A DNA stretch of 64,000 nucleotides from an uncultured Bacteroidota bacterium. Lineage in GTDB: Bacteria > Bacteroidota > Bacteroidia > Bacteroidales > VadinHA17. The translations under genes were made by a program, and so were the position numbers. Shown here one piece after another: positions 45,056 through 54,375 of this stretch. Every line of letters begins with the position of its first letter. The stretch's first letter is position 1. The notes under the pieces were generated by a model. It made no database searches and was not told the DNA's origin. It worked only from the letters and a program-made list of their open reading frames with translations. The stretch lies in contig CAIMVD010000003.1 of assembly GCA_903844815.1 (NCBI GenBank), positions 21,336-85,335 of the forward strand, given 5' to 3'.

Positions 45056-48000
45056 ATGAGGGAATCTGTACTGCTTGCTTTAATTCACATTTTTGCCATT
45101 GTTTCTACAATCAACCCTTCAGGTATATCCTCGAGGGGGAAGAAGATTCTTCGGAGTTACCTGAGAAGATATCTGAACAGGGAGCTTGAGGAGGAATATT
45201 ACTCACTCTTTGAGAACAATCTTGAATTCTATTCAAATGAACTGAAAAGCGTCGACAGGGCTGAATTGGCAGATGATGATTCGCTTATTTCATTTCAGAT
45301 AACAAATATCTGCCGGCAGATAAAGAAGGGACTTTTCCTGGAAGAAAGAATGATAGTCTTCCTTCAGCTTATTGAGTTTGCCTTTGAAGACGGGATGATA
45401 TCGGAGCAGGAAAAAACCATTATCGATATTGTTTCCAGGACATTCAATATCTCTAAAAAGGAATACGACAACGCTATTGCTTTCATGATTGGCAGGTCGT
45501 ACGACAATGTATCGCCCGATTGCGTACTGATAATCGAAAGCGATAACCCCAATAACTGGGGTGCCGAGATGTACAAAAACTACGAACAATGGCGACATAT
45601 AAGGCTCAAAGGGTTTAAAGGCCACCTTGTTGTATTGCATATTGAGAGCACTGGCACCCTCCTTTTTACCTACGACGGGCCACAGATCCTCTATTTCAAG
45701 GGTCGCGATATTATAGCTTGCCGACCCTACCTCCTTGACAGGGGTGTTAATATAAAGGGCCAGGGCATCGATCCAATCTATTATTCCAAGATCTATAAGA
45801 AGTTTGTTTCAAGAAAATTCCCTGAAAAGATTGTTTTTGAAGGTCATGATGTTGAATTTCTTTTTAAGAATTCCGATAACGGTCTTCAGAAAATGAATTT
45901 CATGGTTGAGTCGGGAAACCTTATCGGTATAATGGGGGGAAGCGGTGTGGGCAAAACAACTATGCTCAACCTGCTGCATGGCAAAGTTAAGCCTACTGGC
46001 GGAAACCTCTATATCAACGGTTATGATTTAAACTCAGACTCTGAAGAGCTGACAGGTCTTATAGGGTTTGTTCCTCAGGACGATATGCTGATCGAAGAGC
46101 TTACTGTTTTTCAGAATCTTTATTTCAATGCAAAACTCTGTTTCGGTGATTATAACGAAACCCAGCTGAAGGAGACCGTCGAAGGTGTTCTTCGCGATCT
46201 CGACCTGTACGAAATAAAAGACCTGCAGGTTGGCGACATGTTGAATAAGAAGGTCAGCGGTGGTCAGAGAAAGAGGCTTAATATAGGTCTTGAGCTGATG
46301 CGCGAACCGGTTGTCCTCTTTATCGATGAGCCAACATCGGGATTGTCGTCATTCGATTCGGAAAAGGTTATGAGTTTATTGAGAAACCAGGCTCTGAGCG
46401 GCAAGCTTGTATTTGCAATAATCCATCAGCCCTCTTCGGATATTATTAAAATGTTCGACAAGCTCTGGCTGCTCGACAAGGGCGGTTATATGATATACGA
46501 CGGCGATCCGGTTGAGGCGCTTGTATATTTCAAGACTGAGACTTCACAGGCAAATGCTGCGGAAAGCGAATGCCCCAACTGCGGAAATGTGGAAACCGAC
46601 AATATTCTTCATATAGTTGAGGTTAAGGTTATAGATAATTCAGGATTTCCCGGAAAAGAACGACAGATCCTTCCGAAGGAATGGTACGAGAAGTACCGGA
46701 AAAAGATGATGCCGTCGATAAGTGGCAAACCTGAAAAATCTGTAATACCGACAAGTATATTCAAGGTCCCCGAAAAGAAGGAACAGATAGCAACTTTTAT
46801 AAGGCGCAATATAACCCGCAAGCTCGCCGACCGGCAGTATATGTCAATCAACCTGCTCGAAGCTCCGCTGCTGGCTTTTATACTCGGATATATCTCAAAA
46901 TTCAGTTCAAACGGTGTTTACAGCTTTGCCGATAATAAGAATTACCCCGTATTTATTTTCATGTCGGTAATCGTTGCCCTTTTTATCGGACTGACTGTCA
47001 GTGCAGAAGAGATATTCCGTGACAGAAAGATCCTTGAAAGGGAAAAATTCCTTAACCTTAGCAGGCTGAGCTATCTGGTCTCAAAAATAAATTTCCTTTT
47101 TGCCCTTTCAGCAATCCAGACACTTTCGTTCATACTGGTCGCGAATCTGATTCTCGATACGAAGGGAATGCTCTTTGAGAACTGGCTTATTCTCTTTTCA
47201 ACTGCCTGTTTCGGCAATATGATGGGATTAAATATTTCGGCAGGTATGAGATCGGCTGTCAGCATTTATATCCTGATACCGCTTATCCTTGTCCCGCAAT
47301 TGCTCCTTGGTGGGGCGATGATAAAATTTGATGAGCTTCATAGTTCCATGAGCAGGAAGATCTATGTGCCCATCGTTGGCGATATTATGGTCACCAGGTG
47401 GGCTTATGAGGCAATCAGTGTAGAACAGTTCAGGAGGAATAAGTCGGAAAAGCCGTTTTTCAACCTTGATACGGAAATCAGCCAGACCGAATGGTATGCA
47501 TCCTTCCTGATTCCTGCACTAAAGACAACATTAAATGAAATAACTGCCGGTAAGAAAGATCCGGAAAACAAGACTGACGTTGAAAAGGATTTTAAGAAAC
47601 TGAATTATCATTTAACCGAACTTGCCGCAATATCTAAGGTTAATCCCGGGAACCTGATGAGCAGGCTTAATTATTCGGCGTTTACAGATTCGGTCGGGGT
47701 TGAAACAAAAGCATATATCGACAGCCTTAGAACAGTTTTCAGGATAAAAAACAGGGAACTCTCCGAAAAGCGTAATAGTTTATACAAAGAGATTTCGGGA
47801 AAGATGGGTGAAGAAGAATTTCTTAAAACGAAGTCAGAAAACTACAATGAGAACCTTGCTAATATTGTTCTCAACAGGCTCAATACCGGGAAGATTTATG
47901 ATGCGGGCAACAGGTTTATTCAGAAAGCCGACCCGGTATTCATGAAACCGGGTTCAAAATACGGACGGACACATTTCTTCGCACCGTACAAGCAGATCGG

Positions 48001-48169
48001 AAATTTGAAGATCGGAACCCTTGTATTCAATGTTATTGTAATCTGGGTGATAATAGCACTCTTATTTATCACTCTCTATTACAATGTGCTTAAGCGCTCA
48101 ATAGTGTTCCTCGAGTCGCTTAAACTTCCGATAGTGAGAAAATACGGCAGGGATCTGCTCCAGCTTTAA
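45056..48169 (+). CDS. ABC transporter, ATPase and permease in one chain, with TerB-like N-terminus
   Basis: The 1037 aa protein starts with a TerB-like helical region (about residues 70-150: VFLQLIEFAFEDGMISEQEK). The ABC domain follows: Walker A GGSGVGKTTMLNLLHG (about 297), signature VSGGQRKRLNIGLEL (about 400), Walker B VVLFIDEPTSG and H-loop IIHQPSSD. A linker carries a CPNCGN pair (about 506). The C-terminal half has a membrane domain of the ABCG/ABC2 type with a large soluble insertion between helices. It is probably an exporter; the substrate is unknown. The order ATPase-permease resembles eukaryotic ABCG transporters. Confidence 0.85.
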   Translation: MRESVLLALIHIFAIVSTINPSGISSRGKKILRSYLRRYLNRELEEEYYSLFENNLEFYSNELKSVDRAELADDDSLISFQITNICRQIKKGLFLEERMIVFLQLIEFAFEDGMISEQEKTIIDIVSRTFNISKKEYDNAIAFMIGRSYDNVSPDCVLIIESDNPNNWGAEMYKNYEQWRHIRLKGFKGHLVVLHIESTGTLLFTYDGPQILYFKGRDIIACRPYLLDRGVNIKGQGIDPIYYSKIYKKFVSRKFPEKIVFEGHDVEFLFKNSDNGLQKMNFMVESGNLIGIMGGSGVGKTTMLNLLHGKVKPTGGNLYINGYDLNSDSEELTGLIGFVPQDDMLIEELTVFQNLYFNAKLCFGDYNETQLKETVEGVLRDLDLYEIKDLQVGDMLNKKVSGGQRKRLNIGLELMREPVVLFIDEPTSGLSSFDSEKVMSLLRNQALSGKLVFAIIHQPSSDIIKMFDKLWLLDKGGYMIYDGDPVEALVYFKTETSQANAAESECPNCGNVETDNILHIVEVKVIDNSGFPGKERQILPKEWYEKYRKKMMPSISGKPEKSVIPTSIFKVPEKKEQIATFIRRNITRKLADRQYMSINLLEAPLLAFILGYISKFSSNGVYSFADNKNYPVFIFMSVIVALFIGLTVSAEEIFRDRKILEREKFLNLSRLSYLVSKINFLFALSAIQTLSFILVANLILDTKGMLFENWLILFSTACFGNMMGLNISAGMRSAVSIYILIPLILVPQLLLGGAMIKFDELHSSMSRKIYVPIVGDIMVTRWAYEAISVEQFRRNKSEKPFFNLDTEISQTEWYASFLIPALKTTLNEITAGKKDPENKTDVEKDFKKLNYHLTELAAISKVNPGNLMSRLNYSAFTDSVGVETKAYIDSLRTVFRIKNRELSEKRNSLYKEISGKMGEEEFLKTKSENYNENLANIVLNRLNTGKIYDAGNRFIQKADPVFMKPGSKYGRTHFFAPYKQIGNLKIGTLVFNVIVIWVIIALLFITLYYNVLKRSIVFLESLKLPIVRKYGRDLLQL

Positions 48170-48245
48170 TTACTGATCCCAACGAAGCTCTTTGCCGGGC
48201 ATCCCTTTCCGGAAATTTCCGGACTGTTATAACAGCATAATAAAG

Positions 48246-49034
48246 ATGAGAATGGAGAAGGTAAGGCCAAAAAAAGCGCTGGGACAGCACTTCCTGAAAG
48301 ATGAATCAATTGCCCGTCAGATATCTGATACTCTTACCGGGTCAGGATATGAATCTGTACTTGAGATAGGCCCCGGCATGGGGATCCTTACTAAATATCT
48401 TATGGAGAGGGGATTTGAGGATTTCAGGGTTATTGAAATTGACAATGAGTCGGTTGGTTTTCTTAAATCGCACATTCCTGATCTCGATAAGATAATAACC
48501 GGTGATTTCCTGAGGCTCGACCTTGATGCCTTTTTCGCTGGTAAGATGGCTATAATAGGAAATTTCCCTTATAATATCTCATCTCAGATCTTATTTAAGG
48601 TATTGCAGCACCGCGATAAAGTCGTTGAGGTTTGCGGAATGTTTCAGAAGGAGGTTGCCGAAAGGATCTGTGCCGGCCCTGGTTCGCGAACCTATGGCAT
48701 CCTGAGTGTGCTGGTTCAGGCTTTCTTTACTACAGAATACCTCTTTACTGTAAGCGAACAAGTTTTTGCTCCCCCTCCAAAGGTCAAATCGGGTGTAATC
48801 AGGCTTGTCAGGAATGAAGTCACTCATCTCGATTGTGATGAAGCATTATTTTTACGAGTGGTAAAAGCATGCTTTAACCAGCGGCGAAAAATGCTTCGTA
48901 ATTCTGTGAGGGCTGCCTTTGAACTAAATCGCGATGACTATACCGATTTCACCCTCAGGCCCGAACAGCTTAGTGTTGAGCAGTTTGTAAGACTGACACA
49001 ATGGATCGATCAGAATATGGTAAGATCAGAATGA
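48246..49034 (+). CDS. rsmA: 16S rRNA (adenine1518-N6/adenine1519-N6)-dimethyltransferase
   Basis: Methylates two adenines near the 3' end of 16S rRNA. Starts at the ATG at 48246 ([19 protein letters not shown]); upstream the frame is open to a TTG but looks non-coding. The SAM pocket is [15 protein letters not shown] and the catalytic motif IV is [16 protein letters not shown]. The C-terminal region includes [13 protein letters not shown]. 262 aa. Its 3' end overlaps the convergent permease pseudogene by 9 bases. Confidence 0.95.
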   Translation: MRMEKVRPKKALGQHFLKDESIARQISDTLTGSGYESVLEIGPGMGILTKYLMERGFEDFRVIEIDNESVGFLKSHIPDLDKIITGDFLRLDLDAFFAGKMAIIGNFPYNISSQILFKVLQHRDKVVEVCGMFQKEVAERICAGPGSRTYGILSVLVQAFFTTEYLFTVSEQVFAPPPKVKSGVIRLVRNEVTHLDCDEALFLRVVKACFNQRRKMLRNSVRAAFELNRDDYTDFTLRPEQLSVEQFVRLTQWIDQNMVRSE

Positions 49035-50272
49035 ATATCCGATAGCTTCAACAGGATTCATTTTCGACGCAGCATACGCCGGGGCATATCCCGCTACAAC
49101 GCCTATTATCCCTGAGATCATTATGGCAAGGACAGTATTAGCCATGGTAAGGTACATGTTCAGGTCGTACAGGTAATTAATAACAAGGGTTGTAAGGAAG
49201 ATCATTAAAACACCGAGTAAACCGCCGATAACCGAAAGCATGACCGACTCAACGAGGAACTGTTGAAGAATGAAAAACCTCTTGGCGCCCAAGGCTTTCT
49301 GAATACCTATAATGTTGGTCCTTTCCCTTACTGAAACGAACATGATGTTTGCGATTCCGAATCCTCCTACAAGGATTGCAAATCCGCCTATAACCCATCC
49401 GCCTATATTTATCCCGGCAAAAACTCCGTCGAAACTCTTGGAAATAAGGCTGGCCCTGTTGATTGAAAAATTATTGATTTCATCGGGCTGAAGTCTTCTG
49501 GCTGCCCTTAGTAACATTATTGTTTCATCGGAAAGCTCCTCAACCGAAATACCTTCTTTTGCCTTGATCATTATAGTGGCATCGAGGAAGTTATTCTTCA
49601 TGTTAATGAATGTTTTGCCGTAGCTGAGCGGTACAAGAGTATTTTCATCCATGCCCGAATCGCTGATGCCCCCCTTGCCTTCCTTCTTAAATACTCCGAT
49701 CACTGTTGCCTTCTTACCGGCAATTGTAACCTGTTTTCCCACAGGATTTGATTTTTCAAAGAGCCTGTCAGCCATAACGGCGCCCAAAATGGCAACATTT
49801 TTGCCTGAAGCAGCTTCTTCGGGGGAGAAGTAACGTCCTTTCTCAATTTCAAATGATCTTATGTTTACAAAATCATAGGTTGCTGCCCAGATGTTAGCAT
49901 CATTGGCAATGTTTTTCCTGTACTTTAATTGTTTTGGCTGAACAACATAGAGGCAGGTGGCCGAAGTCTTTGTAGATTTGTTTAGGATGGTCTGGTAATC
50001 ATCATTTGATATTGCCGGCCATTTAATAATATCCCACCACTTTAAATTGGTATCAAATCCCCACGGCCATTTGTCGACATATATTACATTATTTCCCAAT
50101 GTGGAATACTGTCGCGGATCGATTTTTCCATCCAGTCCAGAACAGTGAAAACCGAAATAATCGAAAAAATCCCAATCGTAATGCCAAATAAGGAAAGGAA
50201 GGTCCTTAACTTATTTACTATTATGGAATTGAAAGCGAAGACAAAACCCTCTTTCAGAAGTTTGAAAAACAT
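49026..50272 (-). pseudogene. MacB-type ABC transporter permease with a one-base frameshift
   Basis: The gene splits into two overlapping open frames. The first part (start at 50272, MFFKLLKEGFVFAFNSIIVN) gives the N-terminal TM segment KLRTFLSLFGITIGIFSIIS and stops at 50084 after DSIPHWEIM. The second (frame from 50099) has NVIYVDKWPWGF, the periplasmic MacB_PCD-type region (ATVIGVFKKEGKGGI) and the FtsX domain (FAILVGGFGIANIMFVSVRERTNI, LGAKRFFILQQFLVESVM). One missing base near 50100 (a short T run before CCACATTGGG) would restore a 415-residue permease. Such permeases work with a LolD/MacB-type ATPase, which is not seen here. It may be a true mutation or a sequence error. Confidence 0.85.
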
Positions 50273-50459
50273 TCTCGGAATTTTAGAGTAACAATAATTT
50301 TTTCCAAATATACAAAAATCACAGATAACAGGATCAAAGAAAATCCCATTTAACTGCAATTGCTTATAATCAATTATTATTATGTATGTGATTAATAAAA
50401 AAATAGCTATTTTTAAACGCCTCAAAAATAGTACAAAAAGAGATCGTAAATACCATATA

Positions 50460-51983
50460 ATGAGCGATAAAAAAATTAGGAGCGCATTGATTTCAGTTTA
50501 TGGAAAGGATGGCCTCGACGAAATAGCCAGCAGTCTTCATAAGCTTGGAGTAAGAATATTTTCAACAGGCGGGACTTATTCATATATCACGGGTCAGGGC
50601 ATTCCTGCCGAAAAGGTCGAAGATCTTACAACCTATCCTTCAATTCTCGGAGGCAGGGTCAAGACTCTTCATCCTTCTGTATTCGGAGGGATCCTGGCGC
50701 GAAGGGAAAACAGCGAAGATCTCCGCCAGCTTTCAGAATACAAAATACCCGAGATTGACCTTGTAATTGTTGATCTCTATCCATTTGAAGAAACTGTAGA
50801 ATCAACAACAGACGAAGAAGAGATAATCGAAAAGATCGATATTGGCGGGATCTCACTCATCAGGGCGGCAGCGAAGAACTTCAATGATGTAGTCATAATC
50901 CCCGGAAAAAAGCATTACCCCGCTCTTCTTTCAATCCTTAATGAAAGGGGAGGAATCACATCACTGGGTGAAAGAAAGCTTTTTGCCGCCTCCGCATTCC
51001 AGACATCATCGGGATATGACACTGCCATTTTCAAATACTTCAACAGCAGCTTTTCAATTAATACTTTCAGGGAAAGCGCAGACCCTGTTTATAATCTTCG
51101 CTACGGAGAGAATCCTCATCAGAAAGGTATTTTCTACGGTGATCCCGGCCAGCTGTTTGACAAACTGCATGGTAAAGAAATTTCCTATAATAACCTTCTT
51201 GACATCGATGCTGCAGTGAATCTGATCGATGAATTCAAGTCAACAACTTTCGTGATTATCAAACACAACAATGCCTGCGGGGCTGCTTCGCGCGACAACG
51301 CAACCGATGCATGGAAAGCTGCTCTGGAGTGTGACCCGGTTTCTGCCTTTGGCGGGGTAATAGCTGCAAATGTGCCGGTAGATGAAGAGGCTGCCGTTGA
51401 AATTGATAAGATCTTTTTCGAGATAATCATTGCGCCTGAATACTCGGAAAAAGCACTTGAAATTCTCAAACAAAAGAAAAACAGGATGATTCTTCTCAGG
51501 AAGGAATCTGCCCCCAGAGCCGATATGTTCAGGTCGTTGCTGAACGGAGTATTGTGGCAGGAAAAAGACTTAAGCACTGAGAGTGTGGATGAGATGAAAC
51601 CGGTTACAATCAGGACTCCCGAAAAGAAAGAACTCGATGATCTTGTTTTTGCAAATATAATTGTGAAGCATAGTAAATCGAATGCCATAGTTCTGGCAAA
51701 AAATCATCAGCTTTGCGCAAGTGGAATAGGTCAGACCTCGAGGGTTGATGCCTTAAAGCAGGCAATTGAAAAGGCAAATTCATTCGGATTTGATCTGAAT
51801 GGGTCTGTTATGGCATCGGATGCCTTTTTCCCTTTTGCCGACTGTGTTGAGATTGCGCATAAAGCAGGAGTAACTGCTGTTGTACAACCCGGCGGATCGG
51901 TAAGGGATAAAGATTCAATCGATTACTGTACTTCGAATGGCATAGCCATGGTACTGACAGGCAAAAGACATTTTAAACATTGA
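50460..51983 (+). CDS. purH: Bifunctional AICAR transformylase / IMP cyclohydrolase
   Basis: Last two steps of IMP synthesis. I chose the ATG at 50460 (MSDKKIRSALISVYGKDGLD); the longer frame upstream is AT-rich and overlaps the divergent permease leader. The N-terminal IMP cyclohydrolase has STGGTYSYITGQGIPAEKVED and GGRVKTLHPSVFGGILARR. The AICAR transformylase has the KHNNACGAA motif and ends with VQPGGSVRDKDSIDYC. 507 aa. It is followed by mreB, 23 bp away. Confidence 0.97.
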   Translation: MSDKKIRSALISVYGKDGLDEIASSLHKLGVRIFSTGGTYSYITGQGIPAEKVEDLTTYPSILGGRVKTLHPSVFGGILARRENSEDLRQLSEYKIPEIDLVIVDLYPFEETVESTTDEEEIIEKIDIGGISLIRAAAKNFNDVVIIPGKKHYPALLSILNERGGITSLGERKLFAASAFQTSSGYDTAIFKYFNSSFSINTFRESADPVYNLRYGENPHQKGIFYGDPGQLFDKLHGKEISYNNLLDIDAAVNLIDEFKSTTFVIIKHNNACGAASRDNATDAWKAALECDPVSAFGGVIAANVPVDEEAAVEIDKIFFEIIIAPEYSEKALEILKQKKNRMILLRKESAPRADMFRSLLNGVLWQEKDLSTESVDEMKPVTIRTPEKKELDDLVFANIIVKHSKSNAIVLAKNHQLCASGIGQTSRVDALKQAIEKANSFGFDLNGSVMASDAFFPFADCVEIAHKAGVTAVVQPGGSVRDKDSIDYCTSNGIAMVLTGKRHFKH

Positions 51984-52006
51984 AAATTAATTAATCAACA
52001 TAAATA

Positions 52007-53029
52007 ATGGGCTTATTTTCTTTTTTAACACAGGAAATCGCAATTGATCTTGGAACCGCAAACACCATCATTATTCATAATGACAAAGTAGTTGTTGACG
52101 AGCCATCGATAGTGGCAATTGATAAAAATACGGGGAAGCTGATAGCTATCGGTGAAACCGCCAGACAAATGCACGGTAAAACACACGAAAATATAAAAAC
52201 CATCAGGCCTCTTCGCGATGGTGTGATTGCTGACTTCAATGCTGCCGAGCTTATGATCAGGGGAATGATCAAAATGATTAATAAGGGTCCGCGCCTTTTT
52301 TCTCCTTCCCTGAAAATGGTGGTTTGTATTCCTTCAGGAAGTACTGAAGTTGAGATCCGTGCTGTACGCGACTCGTCGGAGCATGCCGGAGGCCGGGATG
52401 TATATATGATTTACGAACCAATGGCTGCTGCCATCGGAATAGGTCTCGACGTTGAAGCGCCCGAAGGCTGCATGGTTGTTGACATTGGGGGTGGTACAAC
52501 TGAGATAGCTGTAATTGCTCTTGGCGGAATTGTCTGCAATAAATCGATCAGGATAGCCGGCGACGGATTTACTGCTGATATACAGGCATATATGAGACAT
52601 CAGCACAACATTAAGATCGGTGAGAGAACGGCCGAAGATATTAAGATAGCAGTTGGGGCTGCCCTGCCCGATATTGAAAATCCTCCGGCCGACTTTGTTG
52701 TCAGGGGACCAAATATTATGACGGCACTTCCCATAGAGATTCCTATCTCTTACCAGGAGATTGCCTACTGCCTCGACAAATCGCTTTCGAAGGTTGAAGC
52801 GGCTTTGCTTAGCGTTCTTGAGCTTACACCGCCTGAACTATACGCTGATATTGTCAATAAAGGAATCTACCTGGCCGGTGGAGGCGCATTGCTCCGCGGA
52901 CTGGACAAGAGACTTTCGGATAAGATTAACATTAATTTCAAAGTTGTAGAGGATCCGTTACATGCAGTTGCCCGCGGGACAGGCGTAGCTCTTAAAAATG
53001 TTGATAAGTTTCAATTCCTGATGAGATAA
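52007..53029 (+). CDS. mreB: Rod shape-determining protein MreB
   Basis: Actin-like filament that positions the cell-wall elongation machine. The ATP-binding blocks are IDLGTANTIIIH (N-terminus), VVDIGGGTTEIAVIAL and LAGGGALLRGLDKRL. At 340 aa it is normal. It begins the mreBCD-mrdA-rodA run and follows purH closely, so the whole group may be one transcript. Confidence 0.97.
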   Translation: MGLFSFLTQEIAIDLGTANTIIIHNDKVVVDEPSIVAIDKNTGKLIAIGETARQMHGKTHENIKTIRPLRDGVIADFNAAELMIRGMIKMINKGPRLFSPSLKMVVCIPSGSTEVEIRAVRDSSEHAGGRDVYMIYEPMAAAIGIGLDVEAPEGCMVVDIGGGTTEIAVIALGGIVCNKSIRIAGDGFTADIQAYMRHQHNIKIGERTAEDIKIAVGAALPDIENPPADFVVRGPNIMTALPIEIPISYQEIAYCLDKSLSKVEAALLSVLELTPPELYADIVNKGIYLAGGGALLRGLDKRLSDKININFKVVEDPLHAVARGTGVALKNVDKFQFLMR

Positions 53030-53041
53030 TATAAGGGGTTA

Positions 53042-53863
53042 ATGAGGAACCTGCTTAATTTTCTGGCCAGATTCAGTAATACGATAATCTTTCTTTTTCT
53101 TGAAGGTGTAGCATTGTATATGCTGGCAACAGGCAATCATTATCACAACGCACGAATTGGAAACACAGTAAGGGGCATTACAAGGGGATTGGAGGGCAGA
53201 ATCAGCAACGGGCGTTCATACCTGAATCTTCGTGAGGTGAATGAAAAGCTTCTTGCAGAAAATGTGGCCCTGAGAAACAGGCTGGGAAGAGTGATTAAGC
53301 CTGAAAACTCATATTTTTCCTCATATACGGATACTCTTTTCAACCAGAAGTATATTTTCGCATCTGCCGAAGTGGTCAATAACTCTGTAAACAGGCAGAA
53401 GAATTTTTTCACTCTCAACAGGGGAGCCCGGCAAGGCATTAAGGTTGATATGGCGGTTACTTCCGAAAATGGAGTTGCAGGAGTAATAGTCGGATGTTCC
53501 GAAAATTATTCAATTGCCATGTCGCTTATCAATGTTGATTTTAAGTTAAGTGCAAGGATTAGGGCGAATGGATATTTCGGATCGCTGAACTGGGACGGAC
53601 ATAATTATCAGTATGCTGTTTTAAATGAAATACCCCAGCATGTTAGCGTAAATGTTGGAGATACAATTGAGGCAACAGGTTATTCGGCAATCTTTCCTGA
53701 AGGTACCCTGATCGGTACCATAAGCGAATATGAGAAGGTCGGAGGAGATTTTTATAAGATTAAGGTATTGCTTGTGTCCGATTTTAAAAAGCTGCATTTC
53801 GTTGAGATAATCGGCGACCTGAAGAAAACAGAGAAACTGGACCTTGAAAAATTATTTCAATGA
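53042..53863 (+). CDS. mreC: Rod shape-determining protein MreC
   Basis: Periplasmic scaffold of the elongasome. The N-terminus has a TM helix (FSNTIIFLFLEGVALYML), then a coiled-coil-like segment (EVNEKLLAENVALRNRLGRV, about residues 70-90) and the beta-barrel domain with TSENGVAGVIVGCSENYSIA and GTISEYEKVGGDFYKIKVLL. 273 aa. Starts 12 bp after mreB and overlaps mreD by 4 bases. Confidence 0.94.
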   Translation: MRNLLNFLARFSNTIIFLFLEGVALYMLATGNHYHNARIGNTVRGITRGLEGRISNGRSYLNLREVNEKLLAENVALRNRLGRVIKPENSYFSSYTDTLFNQKYIFASAEVVNNSVNRQKNFFTLNRGARQGIKVDMAVTSENGVAGVIVGCSENYSIAMSLINVDFKLSARIRANGYFGSLNWDGHNYQYAVLNEIPQHVSVNVGDTIEATGYSAIFPEGTLIGTISEYEKVGGDFYKIKVLLVSDFKKLHFVEIIGDLKKTEKLDLEKLFQ

Positions 53864-54366
53864 TCAACAGGACCATTCGATTAAGTCTGCTGTTCGTTTT
53901 GCTTATACTGCTTCAGGTATTGGTATTTAACAATATTCAGTTCAGTGGATTTGTCAATCCGTATATTTACCTGTTGTTCATTCTTCTTCTGCCCTTTGAA
54001 ATACCGGGATGGTTATTGCTCTTACTTTCTTTTCTTACCGGATTAACAGTCGACTTGTTCTCCCTCTCACCGGGCATGCACACTTTTGCTACTGTGCTTG
54101 CAGGATTTGTCCGGCCAAATATTCTGAGAATAATATCCCCGAGAGACGGATATGAATCAGGATCAGGCCCCTCAATGCAGGCTTACGGCTTCAGATGGTT
54201 CTTCATCTATACAGCACTCATCGTGTTGATTCACCATACATCTCTTTTCTACATTGAAGTGTTCCGCTTTCAGGATTTTTTCAGGACTATGTTCCGGGTT
54301 ATAATGAGTTCGGTATTCTCCCTGGCATTCATCCTTCTGTTCGAATTCTCAAGGAAAGGCAAGTAA
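53860..54366 (+). CDS. mreD: Rod shape-determining protein MreD
   Basis: A small integral membrane protein with five to six helices across 168 aa (for example VLLILLQVLVFNNIQF, VNPYIYLLFILLLPFEIP, SFLTGLTVDLFSLSPGMHT). It lacks a soluble domain, as expected of MreD, and bridges MreC with the PBP2-RodA pair. Overlaps mreC by 4 bases (ATGA) and precedes mrdA by 9 bp. Confidence 0.92.
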   Translation: MINRTIRLSLLFVLLILLQVLVFNNIQFSGFVNPYIYLLFILLLPFEIPGWLLLLLSFLTGLTVDLFSLSPGMHTFATVLAGFVRPNILRIISPRDGYESGSGPSMQAYGFRWFFIYTALIVLIHHTSLFYIEVFRFQDFFRTMFRVIMSSVFSLAFILLFEFSRKGK

Positions 54367-54375
54367 AGGCAGGTT

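Noticed and set aside
50084..50425. 113-codon frame as a separate small gene
   Set aside because: Its C-terminal half matches the N-terminus of a MacB-type permease that continues in the next frame, so it is part of a frameshifted gene.
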